Positions 1 to 12,162 of a stretch of DNA of 52,557 nt are shown here, one piece after another. The translations under genes were made by a program, and so were the position numbers. Origin of the DNA: Gnetum montanum (lineage: Eukaryota; Streptophyta; Gnetopsida; Gnetales; Gnetaceae). Below the pieces are notes generated by a model that ran no database searches, had not been told where the DNA came from, and worked only from the letters and a program-made list of their open reading frames with translations. Each line of letters begins with the position of its first letter. Positions within the stretch are counted from its first letter, which is position 1. The DNA lies in assembly GCA_015680685.1 (NCBI GenBank), contig MNCI01023415.1:225857-278413 (forward strand), written 5' to 3'.

Positions 1-1690
1 AACCACATTAGCAATGCTGAAAGATCTTTCATTCAAAGCTAGAAACGCTATCCTAGAAAGCTTATCTATCTAGTTAACTAGAAAAAAATAAGTTTGGTTT
101 GATTAAGCTCATCTACTTATGAAGATAGTGGTCATTTGATGAGATGAAAATTCTATCATAGTGTGGTAGTTGTATGATTCTAAAAGATTAATTAATTTGC
201 TTTTAAAAAGAAAAAAAAGATGCTTACTTTAGAATCTAGCTTCCTTGTAAAAAGTTGACGTGGAAAATTTGGTGTGTGGTTGATATGGAAGAGCTCATAT
301 TAAGATTTGAATATTAATTCTACATGGAGATCTCTTTCTATAAGCTATGCCTTTGTTGGAACCATTTCCAATACAAGGCTTTGTGAAATGAAAAATTCCA
401 GTTTTATAAGAAAGCATTCATTCGATTTATCTATGTTATCATGTAGTATATTCAAAGGTTATTTTAATGGTATTCATTTACATAGATATCATTTTGTGCT
501 AGTTTTTGATTATGTTAGTGAAACAAGTATGTTGGCATTAGTGGAATTGAAACCTACCGCATTAAAAAGACCATGCTCTTAAGTTATGTTTCTTTATTTG
601 GCTTCATGTTTGAGGCATAAGATGTCTATAGAATTAAAATGATGATATTAGTATAATTAGAATCATAATATCAGTAAAATTAGAACTACCCAAGTGATGT
701 TAGCAGAACTACAATATAATGACATCATTCAATTATGTGACATGTGACCCTTGGTTTTGCACACAATCTATTCAAGTATCATCAAATTATGTTGAGCCAA
801 GATGCTAAAGTTAGTGATACTAGAATTGATCATATTAATAATGCTAAGAGATATTTCATTTAGAACTAGAGAATCTATTCTACAAAGCTTATCTACCTAG
901 TTGGCTAGCAAATAAGGAATTTAGTTTGAGCCTATAAAGATGATGATCATTTTACAAGATGATGTTTCTATCATAACAAATTGGTTGTATGATTCTAAAG
1001 AGCTTAGTTGATTCACTTTTTTTTAAAAGGTACTTGGTTTAGAACCAAAATTCAAGCTCCTTTGGTATAAAATCTAGCTTCTTTGTAAAAAGTTGACATG
1101 CAAGATCTGGTTTTACATCTAGCTTCTTTGCAAAAAAGTAAATGTGGAAAATTTGATGTGCGGTTGACATGGGAGAGCTTCTCTTAACATCCAAATATTT
1201 GTTTCACATGGACACTTCTTTCAATAAGTTTTGCCTTTATTAGAAATGTTTATAACATGAGGCTTTATGAAATGACAAATTCAAGCTTTACAAGAAATTT
1301 TTCAATGAAACTAGAACATGTCACATCAATAGTTCTTGGCATTGGTTCTTGATGATGTCTGTAGTTTTGGAACTTACCACACCAAAAGGCCATACTCCTA
1401 AGTTGTGTTTCTTCATCCAATGTCATGTTTGAGGCACATGATATCTATAGAGCCAAAATGATGACATTAGTGGAATTAGAGTAATAATGTTAGCAAAATT
1501 GAAGATGCCTAAGTGATGTTAATAGAACTACAATCTGAATACATCATTTGATTATGTAATATGTGATCTTTCATTTTGCATACAATTTATTTAAGTATTA
1601 TCAAATTACATGGAACTAGGGTGTTGATGTCATCAGAACCAAAATCATGTGATATCAATAGAGCCTTTATCAACATGGAACCTAATTGGT
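1..1690. repeat. Tandem pair of diverged ~820-bp units
   Basis: Two head-to-tail units can be aligned by eye. The segment starting near 14 is repeated from near 841, and the segment starting at 581 (aagttatgtttcttta) is repeated from 1400 (aagttgtgtttcttca), giving an offset of 819 to 827 bp. Similarity runs along most of the unit, with many substitutions and small indels. Inside each unit are short recurring pieces (gattctaaa, tagcttctttgtaaaaagttgac, agaaccaaaatt), so the unit itself was probably built from smaller repeats. No reading frame is conserved between the two units, so the 91-codon ORF at 307-582 is not taken as a gene. The origin is unknown. Confidence 0.7.
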
Positions 1691-2889
1691 CTAAATAGAA
1701 CATAATTATAACTAATTTGTTAGATGAGTTAATGCTTTCGTCTCGACCAAAGTTTTCTCTAGAAAAAGATTATAAGAATAATGGAATTACGTCGATGTAA
1801 TTTAAAGCATGTCAAGTTTAAAATTAAGTTGTTTTCTATAAAATTACTAACATTTAATTAAAAAAAATCTCCATATAGCATCACCTTGTAAGCATAAACT
1901 CAATCTTGAAGTACAACAAGGATAGAGAAAGTTCGTATTTACCAACAAGAGAGTTTATGATAATGGACTTCTAGAATATTTCCTTCAAGCTCAAGAATAT
2001 TAAGAGTTTAAAGAACAAGTGTTGGGTGGGCCTATAATAAAAGTCCAAAGTTACTAAAGTTCCTAATATTGTGCCATTAACAACTTACTTTGATGTTAGA
2101 AGGTTTGGGTACTGAACGATGTAGTGCATGCTACACTTAATTAGGTTCTTTGTGGTAAAGCATAAGAAGCCCCTACTTTTGTAGCTTCTTCACTACTATA
2201 GTTACTTGGATAGTTAGTTTTTTTCAAAGCAAGGTAAGGTAGTAATGCTAGACCTATTCAATCCAAAAATATTTTTCTTATTTCTCCACTTGCTATGTTG
2301 CAAAAATGCAACAAGGGATGACATCCATGTTTTAAGAAGGTTTTTTGTGTAGAAGTTAAGGGAAATAAGAGATAGTATCAAGAATATTGAAGCAACTAGA
2401 AAAGTGGTGTTGGAAGAATTCAATGAAACCAACAAGAATAAGGTTTTTCATATTAAATTCTCAAAGAGCTACTAGCTAATTGGTTCTTTATTTTGTATTG
2501 GGTTGGAACCAAGATATAGCAGAGAAGGAAGACATCAAGGTAATGAATATACTGCATCATTATATCAACATTAATCCATTTGTGGCCCTCTTATGGAACT
2601 TTCATCTCTCTTTAGAGAAGATATTTTGAGCTAAACTCACAGGTTCCCTTTCCTTCTTTTCTTTCTTACTTAAAATTTGGGCATGTATATTGATCTTGCT
2701 AATTGTTTGTTGAAATGTGTTGGTGAGGGATTTAGTGGTAGATCTTCAATACCCTAGATTTCCAATTAGTTATATGTCTAGAGTGAAATTGTTTTTGGTC
2801 CAATTTGAGGGTATTATTTAATGTACAATGCTTTGAAGGTTGTTACATTTGCCAATACGAACATACCAATTAATATTGTTTTATACTGT
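1691..2889. other. Anonymous stretch, no recognised gene
   Basis: This is A+T-rich sequence between the tandem repeat and the first recognisable part of element A. No gag-like reading, LTR boundary or primer-binding site could be seen, so either the 5' part of element A is missing or it has diverged beyond recognition. The minus-strand ORF at 2214-2435 has no family resemblance and is dismissed as chance. Confidence 0.5.
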
Positions 2890-3480
2890 CATATTTGCAA
2901 GAATTTGGGGCCTATGCCTTGAATCCAAAATTGGTAAAAAGGTAATCACCCAGAATATTGCCTTATCGACAAGGTAATTATCAGCAACAATTCCAATAAC
3001 AACAATATTTTTCTAATGAAGTGTGACCTCAACCTTAAGATTGTTATCATTAATGGTAAAACCCATAGTCATAGGGGATGCCACCACCAAGGTAGGGATA
3101 TCCTTGTCATCAATTGGATCCATATGTTTATTATGTTCAACAACTTATATCTTCTAGTGGCTCTAAAATTCATGTTTCTTTCTTTCATCATTATTACCTG
3201 TTGAATATCATAGAGCCACTAGTTTGCAAGTTGAATCTCCATCTACTTATCCTCATTATCTATCATAATAATCTCTAGCTTTCAATTCTACTTCTTTTCC
3301 ACTTGCATCCTCTTTGCAAGATGAAATAGTGTCATAGCCTTGGCAACACAATGTCATGTAGGTCATGAACTTATATTTGGATTACACTTTGAGTGGTTCT
3401 AAGTGTAAGTCTCAGAAAAGGGCTTTCTTCACACCTAATAGTTCACCTAAACCCCCACAGGCATCTGTGACTACTAATTC
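2890..3480 (+). pseudogene. Element A gag C-terminal remnant
   Basis: This is the end of the capsid/nucleocapsid polyprotein. Reading from 2890 gives a damaged zinc-knuckle region (C-H-I-C kept, later His and Cys lost) followed by the Leu-Asn-Pro stretch that also follows the knuckle in elements B, C and D. After it comes a Gln/Asn/Pro-rich linker that aligns at DNA level with element C around 38480-38760. Several stops and frame changes are present. The N-terminal two thirds of gag are not visible upstream. Function is lost. Confidence 0.6.
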
Positions 3481-3539
3481 TTCATAAACTACTTTGGAAA
3501 TCATCAAAGAGCCACCTTCAAATCAAAGATCCAAAAAAG

Positions 3540-4180
3540 TCCATATTTTGATGTTAACTCATGTAGTTACTGACTAGGTTAAGGTAGGACATCTTTCCAA
3601 GAAAATATTTGATTTAGAAAGTCCTCTAATCTACTTAGAGATTGCAAGAAATGATCTATGTAAAGCTCTATTAGACTCAAGTTCCAAGGTGAACTTAATC
3701 TCCTAAGAAATGTATAAAACATGGAACGTAACTCCACTAAAGAAATGTAACATCAGATTAGAGCTTGTTGATCAATCTATCACTATTTTCCTAGGATTGG
3801 TGGAGGATATTGTGACCATTGTTTAAGGATGATCCTATCTAACAGATTTCCTAGTAATCCGTGTGGACAACTATAAGGGGGACTTCCAAATTGTCATGGG
3901 AAGGGCTTAACTGAGGATAATTGATGCTAAACTAAGAATTAGAGATCTTTCATTGAAAATATCTAAGGAAAATGACTTTGGGAAAGTTGATTAGAAGAGG
4001 GTTCCATGCATTGCATATAGTGACACAGGGTACCATTGCATGTAAAAAATATGGGCTATAAAGAGCACATCCATCACTGAATGTAAGAAGTATGCTAAAA
4101 AATTAAATGTCCAAAGGTTCTTGTATGAAATAGCCACAAAATAAGAGGGTACCTAGTGGCTAAAAATAGATGTTAGCTCT
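3540..4180 (+). pseudogene. Element A retroviral-type aspartic protease remnant
   Basis: The protease would have cut the gag-pol polyprotein. From about 3620 the reading matches the protease of B and D: the SPLIYLEIARN lead-in, then LLDSSSKVNLIS. The active-site triad Asp-Ser-Gly is changed to Asp-Ser-Ser at 3674-3682. Downstream, DQSITIFLGLVEDIVTIV and DFLVIRVDN are easily recognised, and the block ends with the VPCIAYSDTG motif near 4010. At least four in-frame stops are seen, several at positions of Trp in the sister copies. The reading frame is the same over most of the block. Confidence 0.75.
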
Positions 4181-4559
4181 AGTTCAACAATGTACATGAA
4201 ACCAGTTGAGCTTCTTACAAATGCTTATATTAATAAGATGGATGAAATTTTGCTAATTCAGAACCAACTCTTTCACATAGAAGTAGAAATGGATTAGAGA
4301 GAGTTAGAAAGCCCTCATAATTTTAAACAAGAACCTTTTGAATTTAAATCTTTACTAACAACTCTGAAATATGTATTTTTGGATAATGGCAAGCTAGTAA
4401 TCATCAATGCCAACCTCACCAATGACAAAAAGGAAAGATGCTAAAAGTAGTAAATAAATGTTCAACAACCTTTGCTTGATCATATGATGAATTGACTAGA
4501 ATATATTTTTGCATATGCTAGTAGTAGATCTATACAAACTCTACCATCAAACCAAAGTG

Positions 4560-5440
4560 GTAGTCGTAAAGAAGGTTAAGTCCAAAACTAAAACAAGTTA
4601 TAAAAAATGAAGTTGAAAAACTTCTTAAGGTAGGATTCATCTATCCTATGGTAGATAGTAAGGGGGTAAGCCAACTTGTTATTGTACCAAAGAAAGAAGA
4701 ACAATGGAGGATCTATATAGATTTCAGAACATGGTCATATTCAAAGATCATTTTTTACTATCATTTGTGGACCAAGTGTTAGATATAATTGAAGGGCATA
4801 ATTATTACAGATTTTTGGAAGGGTATAGTGGGTACAACCAAATCCAAATTACACTAGAAGACTAGGCCAAGATAACTTTTAAAAGTTCCTAAGGGACTTT
4901 TACATAAAAAAAGATGCCCTTTGGCCTCTAATGCTCCTGTAACTTTCCAACATGTACCCTTAAGTATCTTTTAATAGTAGATTGATATTGGTATGGAAGT
5001 CTTCATGGATGACTTGTTTACCTATGGCACTGATTTGGAATAAGCATTGGACCATTTTGAGTAGGTACTAAAATGATATATGGAGATATACCTATGGATC
5101 AACTAGCAAAAGAGCCACTTGATAATCTAAGAAGACATTGTCTTGGGGCATAAAATCTTATAAAAATAAATTAAGGTGGACCCTAAAAAGGTAAGGATCA
5201 TCTAAGAAATATCCAAATAACCTTAAACTGTCAAAGATGTGAGGTTATTCCTTGATCATCCTAGTTATTATAGATGCTTCATTGAAAATTTCTCTAAAAT
5301 TACCAAGTTGTTGGTAGAGCTTACCAAGAAGAATGCAATTTTTGCATGGACTAGAAAATGCAAATAAACATTTCAACACTTAAAGAATAAGCTTGTAGAG
5401 ACTCTAATTTTACATGATTTTGATTGGTTCAAATCATTAT
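4560..5440 (+). pseudogene. Element A reverse transcriptase remnant
   Basis: Reverse transcriptase domain, broken by frameshifts. The thumb-proximal part (EVEKLLKVGFIYP-like, then VPKK and a broken RICIDFR region) lies at about 4610-4720. The catalytic box reads Phe-Met-Asp-Asp at 5002-5013, so this otherwise badly damaged copy is the only one of the four Athila-like copies here that keeps both aspartates. The continuation with the QEDIVLGHK-like and SFLGHPSYYRCFIENFSKI-like motifs runs from about 5130 to 5310. Frame changes occur around 4725, 4920 and 5090. A second frame carries a chance ORF and is ignored. Confidence 0.75.
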
Positions 5441-5900
5441 ATATCATGATAGATGCATCCAACTATCCACTAAGATTAGTACTAAGATAAATGGATGATC
5501 AAAAACATTTGTATTATATTCATTGTGAAAGTAGAAGCATTATGGATGTGCAACTTAATTACACCACCAAAAAAGAACTCATGGTGGTGGTGGTATATGC
5601 CTTAAAAACATTCCAGCACTATGTTATTGGATACCCAATTTTTGTGCACACCGATCAGAGTGCAATTAATTTCCTAATGAGCAAGTCAATAGTAAGCTCT
5701 TGTGTTATATAGTGGTTTGTAATCTTATAGAAATTTGATCTCATCATGGTGGATAGAAAAGGGACCAAGAATGAAGTTGTAGATCATTTCGCTCATTTAA
5801 GATGGAATAGTAATGATAATGAAAAATATTCATCTGATCAATTTCTAGATGAACTTCTCTTTGCTAAGATAATTTAAGTTCATAAACGAAGGATCACAAA
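5441..5900 (+). pseudogene. Element A RNase H remnant
   Basis: RNase H removes the RNA strand of the RNA-DNA hybrid. The recognisable parts, in order, are MIDASNYPL near 5450, the open stretch 5491-5712 with YYIHCESRSIMDVQLNYTT, the KELMVVVVYALKTFQHY helix carrying the catalytic Glu, and VHTDQSAINFLM carrying a catalytic Asp. After a stop near 5709 the frame goes on with FDLIMVDRKGTKN and a degenerate VDHFAHL, corresponding to the ADHLSRL motif. The Asp-Glu-Asp-Asp set is nearly complete, but stops before and after make the domain inactive. Confidence 0.75.
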
Positions 5901-5959
5901 TTGGTATAATGAGTTTCTCTCATATTTACTCATACAAGAGACTCTTACAGAATGAAATC

Positions 5960-7150
5960 ATAGAAAGAAATAGTAGTTTCTTCACTAGGTTAAACACTAC
6001 ATGGAGATCAAAGGAAACCTCTATAAGGTTTATGTTGATGGTCTAGTACTATTGTGTGCACTTAAAGAAGATTAATTGAGAGTCCTCCAAGATACTTATG
6101 AGGATCCTTGTGGGAGCCACTATGTAGAAAGAAGTACAACCATAAATATCTTGATGGCAAGATACATTTTACGATAATATTTAGGGAAGCTCATTATTTC
6201 TCTTTTTCTTACAAAAGATGTCTACAAGATAAAGGAATGATGACTAGAATGAAAGGGCCCCAATAGTGGATTCAACCAATAGAACCTTTCGACCTTTGGG
6301 GAATTGATTTCTTGGGACCCATCATTTCCATGTCCAATGGGAAATCCTACATTATTATTGCCATTGACTAATGTACTAAGTAGGCTGAGGCTGCTATTGT
6401 ATCCAATTATACATATGCCACTATTATCTAATTTTTTTAGCAACAAGTGATAAACATGTCTATTGTATCTAGAGCACTAATTTTCGACAATGGAACACAT
6501 TTCACAAATTATAGTTTTCGTAAGTTAATGCAACACTTGGGGATGTAACATAAACTCACAACATCCTATCATCCCCAAGCCAACAGTCAAGCAAAGATAA
6601 CCAATAGGAAAATCACATAGATTTTAACATGAACCATTAGTAGATATCGGAAAGACTAGATCACCAAACTCAATGATTCCCTTTGGACATACTGCTCAAC
6701 ATGGAAACTTCCTATAGGATACTCTCCCTATGAATTAGTGTATAGAAATTTACCTAAACTTTCAATTCAAACTAAACTTCGTACGCTCACAACTGCATAT
6801 GAACTTTAATTAGAAATTAACCTAGGATAAAAAGAATGACTCATGACACTTAATATGCTAGATGAAAATTGAAAAGTAGCTCTAATAATGGAAGAGACAA
6901 GGTAAATAATAAACAACATCATGTTGCATAGATTGGGAAAGTTATATTTAAACTAGGAGATAAGGTTCTCTATTGGAATCCCATGCATGTGCTATAATGT
7001 ACTAAGTTCTAAACATTATGAGAAGAAGCTTAAATTATTCACTTAACTTTTTTTTTCCAAGGCTATGATAATTTGCCACCGAATAACCCCTCAAAAGCAC
7101 ATGCTAGTCAACATCCAAAAACTTAAACCATTCATGGACTTCCAGGTAAT
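5960..7150 (+). pseudogene. Element A integrase remnant
   Basis: Integrase inserts the cDNA into the host genome. A zinc-binding region lies at about 6060-6240 with the two His of the HHCC site still readable and the paired Cys blurred. The core follows: WGIDFLGP near 6300 keeps the first catalytic Asp, FDNGTHF near 6485 keeps the second, but the catalytic Glu is Lys (QAKITNRK, AAG at 6594-6596 where B and D have GAG). The C-terminal part with PIGYSPYELVYRN is at 6710-6750, and the YNKQ/VLYWNP region at 6940-6990. Many stops. The block ends near a LVNIQKLKPFMD reading at 7110-7140. Confidence 0.75.
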
Positions 7151-8450
7151 TGACCATAACACTAACATCTCTGATAAAAAACAAGCATGCTTTATTTTTT
7201 GAATCTACTCCTTCAAACTTAGTTGTGGGGGAGATATCCATCTACTAAAACATCTTGACAAGGATAAAATATTTTTCTTCATTTTTTTTACAATTTTCTT
7301 TATATGTTTTTCATTTTAAAAATATTTGACTAATTATTTTATATATTTTCATTTTCTTATTATTTTCTCATTAATTTCATTTATTCTTATTTGAAATATT
7401 TTATTTTTTTCATGGCTATTGCAAATTTTAAAATTTTTTAAATGCAACTATCAAAGTTATGATTGATACCAAAAGGCAAACTTTGTCCTTAGACTATGTT
7501 CTTAACTAATAGACTATTAGTTTTTTGGTGGTATCAGGTAGTAAGTTCGTGACATCCATCTATTTTAATTGTTTGATGTGAAGTTTGCATTATGAAAACA
7601 TGAAGGTTCTTTCACATACAAACTAAAAGTAACATATGATCTGGTTATCCTACAAACTAGAAAAGGACAATGTGGAAATGGAAAAGGGTGTAACCTTAAG
7701 GAGATTTTTTATGTTCATTTGTCAACTTCCTTCTTTTATTCTATGACTCCTCATTGGTATATCATTACTCCTATTATCAACCATAAAAGGAAACATGTCT
7801 TTGCATGGGTTGGTTTCCATAAAATGAAGAAAAACCAAATAAGAATTCAAAGCACACTCCTTAGACAATCTCACAGGCTACAAGCACTAGTTATAGGGTT
7901 GGAAAGGCACCCCTCTAACTAAGGTTTTACTTACTTTCTTCTTCTCTTTTATTCTTTTCTTGGAGTGATGGTTGTCCCTTGTGGTTGTTATAGGCTTTTG
8001 ATGGTAGAAGAGAAGGAATACATTAATGTGATATTACTGTAATTGGAGTGGCCTTGTTCTAGACTTGGAATGAATAGGTATTGGATCATCCTAATTACAA
8101 ATTTTACTAAGGGTCTTATGTAACCATGATGCATATTATTTATCTTCTATTTTCCATTTACCATTTATGTGTTCCATTTTTTTTCATCTTACTACCTCAT
8201 GCCATGGTGAATTCATAGTTTTATTTTATAATTTACATAATCCTAATACAATTCCTCACATGGCTATGGAATTTAACTTAAAATAACCATTCATCATCCT
8301 AAGTGCCTATGGACTCCTTGTAATGAGGTTTATACCAGGGTATATTAGGCATAAGCCTACTTTGAAAAGGATTCCCTTGCATATCTTTTAGTTTACTTTA
8401 AGTTCAATTCCTTAACCATAGGCCCCATTGTAATCTTTATCATCTTGATA
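7151..8450 (+). other. Element A 3' untranslated region
   Basis: The sequence after pol has no coding signature but is alignable with the 3' untranslated region of element B. For example, the piece around 7670-7930 (ggaaaagggtgt, gaattcaaagcaca, ccctctaactaaggt) matches 26680-26970, and 8290-8400 matches 27330-27420. The homology places this stretch inside the element and shows that the ORF at 7719-7922 is not conserved. A G-rich run, gtgggggaga, lies at 7224-7234 just after the end of pol and resembles an internal polypurine tract; I cannot prove that role. Confidence 0.6.
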
Positions 8451-9199
8451 GCTAAACAAATAAAATTTTTTGTCAACTTTGGCATAAGAAATATCCATCC
8501 AAACTGATTGCACATTCTCAAATTACTTCAATTTCTTGAACCATATCATCAATTATTATGTTGCTATGATTTTCGAAGTTTTTTAGCTTTCATTTAGCTT
8601 TGGTTTTAACCCCACACTCATTCAAAATCCCTCAATATCTTTAAGTGAAAATTGATGTGAATGGCTATGTCAACACATCCTCATCAACGTAGCAAGAATA
8701 GTTGATGTAGCCTTGTCAAAACATTCCCATCGACTAGGCATAATAGTTCTATAAATATACTTAGCTCATTTTCACCAATTTTCCCAAATGTAAGAGAATT
8801 TGTTATCAATTTTTAGAGCTTAGAGCCTTCTAAGAGCCATAACTTCTTAACCACTTAACTAATTTCACTTTCTTTTTAATTCTTGATCTACCAAGGTATT
8901 CTTTGCATTATGTGAAGATCAAACACGAGGTTTTCATAGATTTTTTTTTTGGAAATTTCTATAGCTTTTCATGGATTAAGATATTAAATTAATAATCACA
9001 AGAGTTAATATCAATAATTAACCTCTATTAAAGCATGAATAAAATTATATCATAAGCCTATAATCACTAAATAAAGATTTAATGATAAAAATCCAACATT
9101 TGACCAATAAACATAACTTTATCAAAGTAACAAAAATATCTAAAGGAAACAAAGGTTATGCCTAAGAAACTAATCATGGGTTATGTTTATCATCATAGA
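8451..9199 (+). other. Noncoding stretch with LTR-like start and TATA box
   Basis: From about 8651 the sequence begins tgatgtgaatggc, carries repeated catcaac/catcgac words, and has a TATAAATA box at 8750-8757. This arrangement recalls the U3 part of the LTR at 12163 and of the LTR-like start at 36475, but the similarity does not continue downstream of the TATA box. It may be the promoter or partial LTR of a separate unit that includes the ORF at 9200. No primer-binding site was found before that ORF. Confidence 0.35.
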
Positions 9200-11645
9200 T
9201 GGCATCCAAGAGAGGACCACAAGCAAGAGGATCATCACAACCTAGGAAAAAGTGACGATGAGATGGAAGGAGGTAATAAGAGCAAACCCAAGAGTAAAAA
9301 GTCAAGGTTACCTATGTTATGGGACCCCTATTAAAAAATTCCAAGGTGAAGTCTATCCATCAAATTCCTATAGTAGAGATAGGGAAATTCATGTAGGATG
9401 AAGTTCTAAGACCTCAACCTAATCTAGGGGTTTACACTCATAAAAGCTTATCTAGAGAAGGTTCGTACTAGGAAAATCTAGAGATCCATGCTTTAGGAGC
9501 TAAATTTTGGACTATTCTTAGAGCTTGCACTAGAAGAGATCAAGACACAACTTCAAGGGTCTCCACTATGGCCCATTCTTTCCAAAAGTGGAAAATATCT
9601 ACTTAAGTGGAGGCCATTGTAGAAGCCCTTGGATTTTTCAATACTAAGGTAAAGTCAGTGGAAATATCTACTCAAGTGAATATAGAGGCCAAGAAAGAGT
9701 GGTTTTAGTGGTGCTATGGAGTGAGCTATAAGGACTACAATGCCCTCTCTAAGTTATAGTGAATATTCTACAACATTTTGACCTATCACCTCAATCCAAT
9801 GATGAGGCCAAGTAAGATCACATCCTTCTCTACTAGGACATGTGTGCCTCTAAGTAAAAAATTTCTAGTCAACCTACCATAACTCATCTTTCTTGAAATT
9901 AAAAAGTGTTTCAAGAGGAATGAGAAGGATAGAAAGATACTCCCCTTTCCATGCCTCATCAGAAAACTTTGTAAAAGGTGAGGGATAACTTGCTACTTAG
10001 ATGCTGTGGTTCATAGAGCTCCTGCCACATCCTATCAGTAAATGATAAAAGATAAAGCTCTTACCAACTTCAAGAGGAGGAGAAGCCACATCACCATTAC
10101 CTGTAGCATTGGAGATAACACTTGAAATGTTGGTAACTCTAGAATGGCTAAGGAAACTCAAAGAGTAGATGCTACAAGAACATCAACCCTCTAGAGATGG
10201 TGGGAAATCTTCAGTATACTATCTAGACATGGGCCATCTAAATGAGGTCACAAGGAGTATCAGTTGGATTGATAGTGAGATGACATCATTGTTCTTGTCA
10301 AAAAGAAACTAGGCACCCATTTGATCTGATCCTAGTTCTAGAGAAGTCATTATGTCCATACTAGGATAAGAATTTTTTGAAATTTCTAGGAATGCAACAA
10401 CCTTGTTTACAATGCTAGAAGAAGATGAGGGTGCAACAATCCTAGTTATGCTACATAAGGCCCAAAAAATAGTTGAAAAGGTGGTGGTGGATTGTGTTGG
10501 AGAAGCTCTTAGTGCTTTTCCTACATTTGTCCTTGATGTTGCCACCATGGAAGATGTACAAGCATTAGTAGAAGTAGGGAGTAGAAGGATGAGTGCTACT
10601 CAACATGAAAAAATATTGAAATGATTGATGGAAGCTAGGAAACTGATTTCCAAGATATTTGATCTCTCGAAAGACATATCAACCACCTAGTCATAGTTAT
10701 TAGAGATAGGAATCAAACTACTAATTGCAAATATGAAACTTTAGGAGGCCACCATTATTAATCAATGCTTGGCCACTGAGGTTGCAAAACTTAGAGCTTA
10801 TTTATTTAATCCTACCATTCTTAGGCTAAATCTCACCAAAGATGAAATTTTAAAATAGCTTCAGTAGAAAACCATGAGGTTGAGAATGCTAAGAAAATGA
10901 CAATCTTTAATGGATCACTATTAGAAGAAATGATGAACATCATTAATCATGACCTCCATCAAGTTTGCAAAGAAAACCTAGTGCTAACACATAATAACCA
11001 TCATCTAGGGAATGTTAATTAACAAAAAGATCAAATGATGGAGTACATTTTCTAGTAGTAGGAATAGCTTGCTAAGGTGAACTTGGATTTGAGGAGGTTA
11101 GCTGTAGAAAATAGGAATCTCTCAATGGAGAAGGTTCATGTCCTTCACTAAAAGACTACCAATAAGAATGCCACCTAGAAAAATGAACCTATGAAATATG
11201 AACAAGCTAAAAATCACTACAATAGCTAGATTAGGATGCTTAAGGAGGCCAACAAACAAGAGATCAAGTTGACCAAGGTGAAGGTGAATGAGATCCTTAA
11301 GCAACTCCAACAAAGGGATGATGTGTAGCTGTTCATCTTTGATGGACTCATTACATATAACCATGTATAGATCCACCTGAAGAAGTTGTAGATCAAGGCG
11401 ATGATTGAATACATGGAGCTTACCAACATCCAATATGCAAACTTGGCAATGCTAACTATGGGGAGGCCCAGGATAGAACTTGAGAAGTAGGTGGCTAGCT
11501 CTTACCATCTCTATGAGGTAGAGTTCAAGCTATATGAAGAGACTAAATAAAAGTTGGAAATGACCAACATGAAGCTTGAAGTTCTCAAGAGAAAATTTAT
11601 TGATCAATGACCTATTGATGAGAACTTGGCCAAGGAATAAGTGAT
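9200..11645 (+). pseudogene. Decayed ORF with plant-transposon-like N-terminus and coiled coil
   Basis: A start codon at 9200 opens a basic N-terminus (MASKRGPQARGSSQPRKK) that soon hits a stop; the frame is then regained in pieces. Around 9340-9560 there are readable stretches such as IPIVEIGKFM and ALGAKFWTILRACTRRD. At about 9800-10010 a block ending in LPFPCLIRKLCKR resembles the so-called putative plant transposon protein family (Transposase_32 type); this is family memory, not a search. From about 10680 to 11640 the reading is rich in Lys, Glu, Leu and Met in heptad-like spacing, typical of a long coiled coil. Its place before a 3' LTR is that of the env-like ORF of some Athila elements. 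The function is unknown. Confidence 0.5.
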
Positions 11646-12162
11646 TACTAAGAGCTACATAATATTGTTCATACATTTGACATTGAATGTAAATCATTCA
11701 TAGCCTAGTTTATCAATATGAAGGAGATTTCTCTAACATTGCCATGCCCATGATATATTCTAGCATCAAAAAATCTAGGTGAAGTAGCTTGGACTATTCA
11801 TGATTCATGAGGGAAAGAAAAAAAGATGAAGGCACTTTTGGATGTCTTTCAATTTTTGGTAGCAAGAGTAGGCTAGCCTAAGCCTCTAGTAGCACTAGAA
11901 TAGGAGCCTCCACCTCTAGGCATAGTGTTTAGATTTCATCACATCTCTATCCATCAAATAGACACTTGCTAATTTTTGTTCAAGTGTCTCAATTCTTTGT
12001 AAATTGTACCAATTTTGTAATTTGTACAACATGACACTCAAGAGTTGTTTTATTTATTAGACTCAATTAGTTAGTTACTTTCATACTTTCCTAAATTTTG
12101 TTAGAAACTCAATTCCATTTTTTGTTCACTTGAGAATAAGTTTTTAGTCAGTCATAAGGGTA
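11646..12162 (+). other. 3' noncoding tail before the element A LTR
   Basis: No reading frame of interest is present. The last 70 bases align loosely with the bases before the 3' LTR of element B: aaactcaatt and ttcacttgagaataag here, ggaactcgagggtgag there. A weak purine stretch cataagggta sits at 12153-12162 where the polypurine tract is expected, against a run of six G in B. Confidence 0.5.

Noticed and set aside
8651-9190. Candidate 5' LTR pairing with the LTR at 12163
   Set aside because: Only the first ~120 bases share a similar arrangement; the rest does not align, and there is no primer-binding site.
11122-11433. 103- and 67-codon minus-strand ORFs
   Set aside because: They are antisense shadows of the decayed plus-strand coiled-coil ORF (9200-11645).
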